Positions 56,099-64,000 of a DNA stretch of 64,000 bases are shown one piece after another. Position numbers and translations under genes: made by a program. Numbering within the stretch: the first letter of the stretch is position 1; every line of letters begins with the position of its first letter. This stretch comes from Plasmodiophora brassicae. Taxonomy: Eukaryota > Endomyxa: Phytomyxea > Phytomyxea > Plasmodiophorida. Below the pieces are notes generated by a model. The model was given only the letters and a program-made list of their open reading frames with translations. It searched no databases and was not told where the DNA came from. The stretch spans positions 1,054,001-1,118,000 of the forward strand of contig CP145411.1 in the NCBI GenBank assembly GCA_036867785.1, read 5' to 3'.

Positions 56099-56227
56099 TG
56101 CCAGCAATTCAGCCCGACTGTTCAGTTCGGCACAACAGTTAGGCTGACCGTCGGCAGGGTTTCTTCTCGCGAGCTGGTGCCGGGGCGGGTCGTGGTTGCC
56201 CATCCAGCAGATACTGGTATTCGGCGA

Positions 56228-57794
56228 TTATCGCTGCCGACATGAAGTCTGTCGGTACGCACAGCTGGGTGAGCGACGTCCGATTCCGGGCGATCTGGTC
56301 CACACGGTCAGCGCGTCACGACGAGGCTCTTCCGAGAAACGTCGTGTTCTCACCTGCAGAAGCCTTTGGGACACTGGATTCAGAAGAGAGTTCCCCAGCA
56401 GATGGATGCGCCGCATTGGCGACGTCTTCGAGATGGAGTCCAGCAACGTCATCGCGTCGTCCGCGCTGATCGTGCAGTCGTTCATGCATAGCACGGCCAG
56501 GGATGGGTTCCCGCGAATCGCATCAACCAAGAGCGGCATGACGCCCTCGGTGACCGTGTTCCCATCCAGCACCAGCGTCGTGATGCCCCTAACGACCACT
56601 GTTCAGTGCCGGTTGGCATTGGGAAGCCGTAACATCGTAGCGAGACCGGTTCCGGCAAAGCATCTTGGATAGTGCAGCGAACCCGTTGAACGGCAGGCGT
56701 GTGTTCTTCAGCGATAAGCTCGCGACGTGCTGGTTGTCGTCTTTGAACAGCTCTTTGGCGATTTGTACAGCCTGTGGCGGAAGAATCCGTTATGAAAGAT
56801 TTCACATCACTGGAAAAGCGAGCAACCTCTTGCTCGTTGAGAGTAACGCCCTCAAAGTCCCACGACGTGCTCAGCTCTGACAGGTATCTCTCGAGGCGTA
56901 CGGCCGCTTGAGTCTTGGGAACGGATGCCGCCCTCCGGGGCGGCATGATGGACTCTAACACCGCAGGCGGCAACGTGTCAGGCAGTGCAGACCGCCTGGA
57001 CATCACGATGGCGAACAGGTGAGCCGCTGCGACAAACTGGATCTCGTCCAGCCTAAAGTTTCACCGTCAGATCCCTGGTCAGCTAAAACGCAACGCAGGA
57101 GCGAGCAGACCTGTTGTCTCCGTCGACGTCGGCGAGGTGAATAATCCTCTCAATCTGGTCGCCTTCCAGATCGCCATTCTCGAGGAGCGCGCTTGCAGCC
57201 CGTTTCCTCGAGATGGTGTGCTCACCGTCCGGACAGACGGCTTGAAATCGTTTCGCATAGGCGTGCCTGCTGGCCGGGGCCACCTTCCACATATCGTCGT
57301 CAGGCGCGGCCACAGGGGCCGCGGGAATAGGTTCCACTCGCTGCTCAACGGGGGCTATCCTGGGGACGCCTTCGAATGGATGGTCCAGGTCGGGCAGTGG
57401 TAATGCTGTGCAACGCAGGGTCAGAATCGTGGGGAGATGACGCCCCCACAGACCTGTGGTAGGCACGCATACACGTAATCGTTTTCGCGTTGTCGGCCGT
57501 TGGCTCATAGCCTTGCTGACAGAGGGCGATGAGACGCATCGCAATGTAGAAACGCTCTCGAGACAGAACGCCGTTTTGACTAACGCCCGCGAGCCGCCAG
57601 ATCTGCTGCCCAATCAGTACCTGCTTCGAGCGTGCGCCGTCGGTGCGTATTACATGCGCCAGTGTGCCACGAGGAAGCCGCGACCGAATGAACAGGTCAT
57701 GGGCGGCGCGCGGCTGGTCGTCGGATCGGGTGACGCCGTCGAACAGGTGGTCGAACAGGGCCGTCTCGATCGGGGTCAGGCACAGGAACGCCAT
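56228..57794 (-). CDS. Two EH domains followed by leucine-rich repeats
   Basis: Six exons: 57794..57654, 57605..57473, 57405..57111, 57052..56806, 56771..56647 and 56588..56228. Introns are 48, 67, 58, 34 and 58 nt; the 34-nt one is unusually short. They give 433 residues. The first EH domain is TALFDHLFDGV, SRLPRGTLAHQIWRLAGVS and MRLIALCQQG. The second is MWKVAPASRHAYAKRFQAVC, IERIIHLADVDGDNRLDEIQ and FVAAAHLFAIV, with a likely calcium loop (DVDGDNRLDE). EH domains bind NPF peptides in endocytosis. After a helix, LRRs follow (HVASLSLKNTRLPF, TTLVLDGNTVTEGV, LAVLCMNDCTISADD). EH plus LRR in one chain is unusual. The C-terminal 50 residues after NSLLNP are not repeat-like and may hide another intron. 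Confidence 0.72.
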
Positions 57795-57899
57795 TCGGCG
57801 AGAGCTGCGAGCAAGAATTCGGCCGAGATGCGTATCACAGTGCGCTGACTACAACCGAACACGTTAGTGGGGGTTGCATCCCGCCGAGTTCACCTCCCA

Positions 57900-58265
57900 C
57901 TATACGATGCGGCGGTTGGCGCTGCGCCCTGCTGCGATCCACTTATCAACGACGGCGGCGTCCTCGACCTCGTCGCTCCCCGCCCCAAAACGAACGACGT
58001 AAACGTAAATCGCCACGGCGATGGCCGCGCTTCGCTCATGGCGATTCAGACAACGCAGGACGCCAGGCGCGACCAGCCCCACTGTGACGCTGCCGGCAGA
58101 TGCCTCCACTGTCAGTGCACACATGTACTGGTTTTCAGGAGCATGAACACCGCTTCGTTCTGCGAGCACGACGTACGCGTACGTCGATAACGAGAGGTAA
58201 GGCGCTGGCTGGCTGGAGACTTGGGGGAGACGGGATCGTGCCGGTGGCGCCGGGGCGGGGGACAC
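57900..58265 (-). CDS. Possible small protein, unassigned
   Basis: The minus strand is open and reads STYAYVVLAERSGVHAPENQ, then MCALTVEASAGSVTVGLVAP and AAIAVAIYVYVVRFGAGSDE, stopping at 57900. The codon third positions are G/C-rich like real genes. An ATG inside (near 58124) or an upstream exon would be the start. It lies between the EH-LRR gene and PGAP1. No family recognised. Confidence 0.4.
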   Translation of the reverse strand: MSPAPAPPARSRLPQVSSQPAPYLSLSTYAYVVLAERSGVHAPENQYMCALTVEASAGSVTVGLVAPGVLRCLNRHERSAAIAVAIYVYVVRFGAGSDEVEDAAVVDKWIAAGRSANRRIV

Positions 58266-58322
58266 ATTTTGTTCGCGTCCGTCGCCAGCGAAAAAGTGGT
58301 TGGAGTCGTTGGTCGATGGACG

Positions 58323-61300
58323 ATGGCAGACAGCAGGCTGTCCGGGTCACACGTACGCCGGATCGAGGGTCATGTGCCTGGCTGGCGTAGAGGCGCGTCT
58401 GCCGCCGCTGCCTTGGCCTGCATCGTGGCCGGGGTCGTCCTGGTCGCGCTGGCGTACGTTCTTGCGTCTCCGCCCAGCGGCCTCTGCCAGATGTCGTACT
58501 CGAAGCCGCGCTATGCTCGAACCATACTGCCATCGTCGGCGACAATCGACCGGCTTCCATCGACGTACGCGCTGTATACGTATACGGATGGATTTGCTCA
58601 ATATACCATGGTACTTCGCATCTGGCCGTCAGGTTTGAGTCTGTCGTCTAAGTTCCCGCACTTAGAGCCCGGAATCCGATTCCCTGACAATCATTGTGTT
58701 CTTCCCTGGGAACGTCGGCAGCTACAAACAGTATCGGTCGATAGCGTCACGAATTATCCGCTACATTCCCGAAGGCATGCTCGTAAGGGGGTTTGACTGC
58801 CACCCCGATCGTCCTGATCTGCCTGAGCGATCCCCTTTAGAGAGATGCGGTGGAGCACTACACGTTCGACTTTGGCGAGGAATTCTCTGCTCTTTCAGCA
58901 TTGTCGCTGCAGTCGCAAGTCGAGTTTGCATCCGCGACGCTGACCGCGCTGGTCCAGAGCCGAATAACGGCTCTGGATATCGACCGAGTCAGTCCAGAAT
59001 GATCTTTCGTACTTGAACCGTCGGTGCTGAAATCGTCATTGTAGTCGACCGTGTCGGTCATCTTGATTGGGCACAGCATGGGCGGGTCCGTTGCCACAGC
59101 GCTCTTCATGATGCCAGACTTCCCAGCCGAGCTCGTGTCAGCAATCTATATCCTTGGTAGTCCACTGCGGTCGGTTCTTGCCATTCTCCTAAGAATGGCA
59201 TCGTTCTGATGCCGTTGCAGGGCCCCGGTACTGACTACCGAGTTCGCCTTGCATGATTTCTACCATGCGCATCGACGCTTCTGGACATCTGCAACAGCGA
59301 CAGGTGAAGGATGCCGTGCCACGAGTACCGGGCTGTCCACGTGACCGTTCTACTTAGGTGGGTCGCCAGTCCTGCAAGACATTCTCTGTGTCTCTGTGTC
59401 TGGGGGAACAGGCGATTTAATGGTCGAGAGCAGCCTTTCTGACATGACTGGTATTTTCAACGGTCGACATTCCATTTCGGTTGAAGCCTCCCAGATTCCT
59501 GACGTAGATGTCCCCGTTGAACATCAGGTTTCTCGTCACGGTCTCTGTCGGACCTCAATGCTAACTACGTTGTAGGTGCTCGTCTGGTGCTCTGAATTAG
59601 TGGAGGTCATTTCCAATTCTGTCCTGACCATGATCGATCTTGATGCCGAATCGCCTCACGATCGCGTGTTACGTCGTGGCAGGCTAGCATCAGCAGAATT
59701 GTCACGGTACGTGGATCAAGTACCACTCAAGTTCACTGCCTGACACGGGCATACAGGTTTTCGTATCGGTGGCACAGAACACTAAGGAACGTCGTTGAAC
59801 GTCAGCTTAGCGCTTCCCTTGCATCGCCTGTACGTAACCGTTGCGTAGCGTGTATAGCTTTGGTTCACCCTTTACGATAGGCTTCAGACACGTCAAATTT
59901 CGACCTTGCCAGTTCCGATGATTATGATCGCATATCGATTACTGCCCCGTGGTCTGATTCTGACGTGGAAGTGTCTTCCTGCATCATATTTTCCAATGTG
60001 AGGCACGCGGGCGTCGAGGTGTGCAAGCAAGGAGTGTGCAACGTATCGATGCGCCTTTATGTTCCTTCGTTTGTATTCTGTGGCTGACGCTGTGCGTAGG
60101 CGGTATCTGGATTCCCTGAAGCTGATTTCCGCGACTCTAGAAGTGGTCGCCGCTACGTGGCGTTCCTGCTTTCGGAGCATCTTCTCGGTACCGTATCATT
60201 TTATATCAGTAGGCCCCTACTGAAAACACGCCAGGTTTCGACCAGATTCTGTTCATGGTGCCTCCATTCAATCGGACAGCCTCTTGGGGGCCAAGGGTTT
60301 GGGGCACTTTTCACAGAAGCTCTCTACCTGTTCACCGTAAGGCAGGCAACGTGTTCTTGTAAGTTCACCTTAACTTATCTGACATCCAGGACACTGGGGC
60401 AGTTTCGTTGTCGACACTACGTCGATCGTGCTCGTGGCAATCGATAACCCTCTTCGGACTGACCTGTTTTGTGAGGTGGCCATACATGTTCTTCAATGTG
60501 AAACGAAGGGTGAGAAGATAGATTTCTACCTCGCTGAAAAGACTGAAACATGGGATGACTCTAATGATTCTATGTAATGATTAGAGCATGATGCGCCAAT
60601 TCATGCGGTTGGTCTGATTTCATCCGATAACCGAGGCCTTCATCAAGGCGCCGTTGTTCACGAAGGTGCCGACAAGGTAAGTCGCAGGAATGTAACCGGA
60701 CGTGTCAGTGCTTAGGATACGTGATACAGGCGGTACGGTTTTACCGCACAGCTACAGACACGTCAAAGATTATCGCCATGTTCTCATTGGATCCCCAATG
60801 TCGCTACAAGGCAAGGCGATGATCGGTATGCTAAACGCCTACTCTGACAACGTTGTCTGTAGCTGTCGATGCAACCTCAAACTGTTCGTTCCAGTCTGTC
60901 AACTTTGTTTCACGACTTTCCGATTGTTGGTCGACCACTGTGGAATGCCATCCTCCCGAGTACTGACACTCGATGTGCAAGGTTCCACAACTCTTCATCG
61001 CTCTTCTGTTCGCGCTCCTTTCGTTTCAGACCATATTTGTCCACTGTAGGCATATCGAACGGAACTAGTCCAACGCTGGTATTGACTGTTTCACAGGGTA
61101 TATGCTGCAGCGGGATCCAAAGCGTGGCTTCTGGCTGCGTGAGATCGTGCTAAAGAATTCCTTTCGCATCGCCTGTGCCGACGTGGGTGTTGCTATTATC
61201 CTTCCCACCATTCTGGACTTCCGGATTCCAGACCGTATGCAACCTATGCGGTGCTGTTCCACTACCAAGTGACGTTCTCTGCGCAGGTGGTCCTGCGTCC

Positions 61301-62162
61301 TCGATCCCTATTCCTACGACACAATCTGTGTGGGCATTGCTTTCGTCGTGCACTGCGGCGGTCGCTCTGTTTGGTATGCTTGCCTGGTGCTGGCTCTCCG
61401 GCCAACGGCTCACACCATACGGCAGATGCTGTTCTTGATTACGTATCGCGCTTCACATTATCGTATGCGAACAAATGGGAGCTCGTGCCAAGCCGTCGGC
61501 AGACGATACGTATGCCGGTCCCATCAGCAAGCGTGCGTGTGTTTCTGCTGCTCTGACGGCTGCTTCAGTTGTGTCCGTTTTCTGTGCATCCTTTCCGTTA
61601 TACTTTCTGGTGTCCCCTGGGCTCTATTCGGTGATCGCAGGCGCAACAGCGACCCTGGACTTTCTGGTTCTCAGTGGACACGACCTTGTTGCACCTCGTG
61701 CTCTGCGGGCAACGTGGCTTCTGGTCCACTTCGGTCGGATCGTGTTTCACGTACGTGCTGGATGGCTGAGGCTGACAGATCACTATCAGGGTTACTACAG
61801 TCTTGCATTCCTCGCTGGTCGGCATACACGATTCCAAACCCGCTGTCTTCCGTGTCAAACCTATTTGCGTTCATCGTGTTCCTGCTGACCAACTGGACAT
61901 TCATCATCGGCCCTGCGATCCTGTCCCCGTTCGCTTTCCACTGGACTGTCCCAGGTTGCATGGCAACCTTCAGCCTCACTGTCCTCACGTGGGCGCCAAG
62001 GTACGACGACCGACACACGCCCGCCTGGCCGCATCGCCCCTGGCCGACACGTCTGCTCCTAGGTCGATCGCCATCTTCCCAGCGGTTACCGTATCGATCT
62101 GGTGTTTCGCGGCAGCGCTGTACGCCGCCCGGGACTATGGCAGAAGAGCACATAACGAATAG
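58323..62162 (+). CDS. PGAP1: GPI inositol-deacylase PGAP1/Bst1
   Basis: Multi-exon gene; the first intron (58610..58671 or close, GTACTT...TTAG) joins YALYTYTDGFAQYTM to SPESDSLTIIVFFPGNVGSY and KQYRSIASRIIRY, the classic PGAP1 block. The N-terminus has one membrane segment (ACIVAGVVLVALAYVLAS) and CQMSYSKPRY. The lipase motif GHSMGGSVATALFMMPDFPA lies at about 59069-59130. The 3' third encodes several membrane helices (SFPLYFLVSPGLYSVIAG; NWTFIIGPAILSPFAFHW) ending in FAAALYAARDYGRRAHNE at 62162. The enzyme removes the acyl chain on inositol of new GPI proteins in the ER. Exons between 59.2 and 61.3 kb were not all resolved, so the middle is approximate. The CBM18 protein with a GPI-like tail would be a natural client. 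Confidence 0.84.
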
Positions 62163-62270
62163 AACTCTGCGCTGTAAGTGTAGGCATGTGTCGCCTGGCC
62201 CTGCGCGTCGCGTTCGCAGTATTGTCCGTGAGCGTGACAGGCTGACGGGCAGAGCGGGCGCGTGGTGGCC

Positions 62271-62605
62271 ATGTCGTACGTGCAAGGAGGTAGGGACAGG
62301 ATGATACCCTGGCGGGTGCGGCCCAGCGAGAGACTGAGTCATGGGGCAAAGGGCGGGTTGTCGAGCGTCGCACGATGTCCGTTGGGGAGCGGGTCCAGGC
62401 GGGATTCTGGGGCGTCGTCAACGGCGTCGGCCTCTTCTTCCGCACGCTGATCGATCCGGATGCGGTGCCGACGTCCGGGCCGGCTCCGTCCACTCCCGCA
62501 GGCGGCCATGCAGGCGCATCGGCGGCGTACGGCGGCGGCTCTGGCCTGGGCAGACCGATCGGCCGTATCGTCAACCAAGGCGGCTCGTGCTCATCCTGCG
62601 GATAG
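62271..62605 (+). CDS. SELENOK: Selenoprotein K homologue with cysteine in place of Sec
   Basis: Exons 62271..62315 and 62366..62605 (intron 50 nt) give 94 residues, the same length as human SelK. MSYVQGGRDRMIPWR matches the SelK start (MVYISNGQVL...PWR). A single membrane segment FWGVVNGVGLFFRTL matches FFWGIAEFVVLFFKTL. A Gly/Pro/Ala-rich tail with GRPIGRI ends SCSSCG and a TAG stop, where animal SelK has GGUGR. So selenocysteine is replaced by Cys and a second Cys is close by. SelK is an ER membrane protein tied to protein palmitoylation and ER-associated degradation. It follows PGAP1 by 108 bp on the same strand. Confidence 0.78.
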
Positions 62606-62825
62606 CCCGTATCGCGGGCGATGAACCAGCCCGAACATCGTGACAGTTCCCATCTGGTAAATACCCAGTCATACGCCGTGTGCGAATAGAGCTCTGGCGT
62701 CAACCTTCGGTCGTAACGACTTGTCGGCGCAACGTCAGTTGTCGCCCATCGAACGTGTGTGTGCGGGTTCGCTCAAAGGTTAGCACAACACAGGCCCGTT
62801 TGAGGCAGGGCTGCGCCCATCGTTG

Positions 62826-63531
62826 ATGAATCGATTGTTTGCGCGGGGCGGCGGCGTCATCGCGGCCGGGTGGCGCTTCCGGCACATGGCGGCGACGGCC
62901 GACCTGTGCGACAAGTTCGGCGACAGCGTCAAGGTCGTCGACGCCGCGCTCGCGTTTCGCAGCTTTGGGCAACGGAAGGCGTTCGGCGGGCCCAGTATGG
63001 CGCGCGTCTCGAGCGCATTGCTGTTTGCGAAGGGTCGTTAATCGCTTGCAGTTGCCACTGTGAAGTGCTTCGAGGATAACTCGGTGGTGAAGGCGGCCGT
63101 TACGTCGCCCGGGGATGGCAAGGTTCTCGTCGTCGACGGGGGCGGGTCGTCGCGTCGAGCACTGCTCGGAGACGATCTCGCAATGAACGCGTCCAAGAAG
63201 TTCGTCTGCCCACCGATGAGCACAATCCGTCGTCTAACAATATTGATAGCGGTTGGGCAGGCATCGTCATCAACGGTTATCTTCGCGATTCCGACATCAT
63301 CCAAGGCATCGACATCGGCGTGAAAGCGCTTGGCACAGTGCCACGCAAGACCGAGAAGCGGAACATCGGCGAACGTGACGTTACCGTCGAATTTGGTAAG
63401 TTCCGATCATGGCGAGCCTGACAGGAACGTCAGCTTACCGCTGGATAGGTGGGGCAAGGTTTATTCCCGGCCATTTCGTTTACTGCGACCCCGATGGCAT
63501 CGTCGTCAGCGACAAGCAGTTGTCGCTGTGA
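62826..63531 (+). CDS. RraA/HMG-aldolase family protein
   Basis: Exons 62826..62994, 63052..63190, 63250..63395 and 63449..63531 (introns 57, 59 and 53 nt) give 178 residues. Conserved blocks: [75 protein letters not shown] and [18 protein letters not shown] and NG..RD carry the phosphate/metal site residues of 4-hydroxy-4-methyl-2-oxoglutarate aldolases. Bacterial RraA also inhibits RNase E. Plants and some protists have such proteins; the substrate here is unknown. All joins restore family residues (GGP|IATVK, EFG|GARF). Confidence 0.88.
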
Positions 63532-63615
63532 ACCGTAACCATCGTGAAGGAATAAACGGGGCGGCATTAGCAATGACGGAGCAAACGTTGACCACTTGCG
63601 ATACGGATAAGGTAG

Positions 63616-63888
63616 GTGTATTTCGTTGAAGACTTCGGAATGAACAGTTATTACGTGAATCCAAGCGCGCATCCCGTCATCTTGCCCGGCCAAGACGCCG
63701 AACCAACGATATCAGGATGTCCCATTTGTCTCCTCCCTCGAACCACATCCTTATCAGGTCATGTTCTAACCACACACCTATCAGAGCACGCACGAAAATC
63801 GACATGTGATACTTCGTACCTGGAGGACAGTCTTCTGGAGTCGGTATACCTTCAGCAGGCACTGTACACTGTGTCAAACATGTACTAA
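63616..63888 (+). other. Frame with a C2H2-like motif, possibly an exon
   Basis: Plus strand from 63616 reads HPVILPGQDAEPTISGCPIC and then SGHVLTTHLSEHARKSTC, a CPIC...H...H arrangement like a zinc finger. There is no clear gene start and the sequence ends at 63888. It may be an exon of a gene continuing beyond the window. Bases 63889-64000 show nothing that I can assign. Confidence 0.25.
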
Positions 63889-64000
63889 CGCGAAAGAAGA
63901 GAACCTCGTACCTCTGTTGAAAGTTACCCCAGCTTGGCCGAAGGCCGGTAGATCGACATGGCGGGGCGCCTCCTCTACCCTGGCGAAGGAAAGCGACGGC

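Noticed and set aside
62582-62605. Possible in-frame UGA/selenocysteine in the SelK homologue
   Set aside because: The tail reads TCG TGC TCA TCC TGC GGA TAG; there is no TGA before the stop, so Sec is not used.

Overview
The window is nuclear DNA from a compact protist genome with many very short introns. Genes lie on both strands, often only tens to a few hundred bases apart. Almost every gene I could resolve is cut by GT-AG introns of about 47-67 nt that end in a normal AG and often carry a CTAAC or CTGAC-like branch sequence. I checked most exon joins by reading frame and by the match of the joined protein to its family. The mix of genes includes a hevein-type chitin-binding protein, flagellum/centriole genes (STIL, a p25-alpha protein), a complete peroxisomal acyl-CoA oxidase, Vps13 and PGAP1. 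This suggests a flagellate, chitin-related protist. A plasmodiophorid (Phytomyxea, Rhizaria) such as Plasmodiophora is my best guess, but this is an inference from gene content and intron size, not a proof.

Layout. 1-12.8 kb: an unknown gene running off the left end, UNC-45 chaperone, a coiled-coil protein, seryl-tRNA synthetase, small proteins and a POZ-like/LRR protein. 12.9-13.5 kb: a decayed PIF/Harbinger transposase. 13.9-22.6 kb: EI24, a p25-alpha protein fused to zinc motifs, FRA10AC1, triosephosphate isomerase, a CBM18 protein, a DnaJ-like protein with no J domain, and alpha-SNAP. 22.0-33.3 kb is the disturbed part. It holds a 1.1-kb duplication that splits two convergent genes (alpha-SNAP and an unknown gene called X here), several direct and inverted partial copies of a local family (called Y and Z here), and one intact 19-exon acyl-CoA oxidase between the copies.

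34-64 kb is gene-dense and orderly: histone chaperone ASF1, a giant VPS13 lipid-transfer protein, PRA1, STIL, 1-Cys peroxiredoxin, Rpp20/POP7, a ZIP7-like zinc transporter, an unknown coiled-coil protein, an EH-EH-LRR protein, PGAP1, a selenoprotein-K homologue that uses cysteine, and an RraA-like protein.

The genes do not form one pathway. Several fall in the secretory system (EI24, SelK, PGAP1, ZIP7, PRA1, alpha-SNAP, VPS13 and the membrane-anchored DnaJ-like protein), and others serve RNA and translation (SerRS, FRA10AC1, POP7). The most unusual items are the J-less DnaJ protein, the p25-alpha/zinc fusion, the inverted Y/Z family with trypsin-fold-like motifs, and the split duplication.
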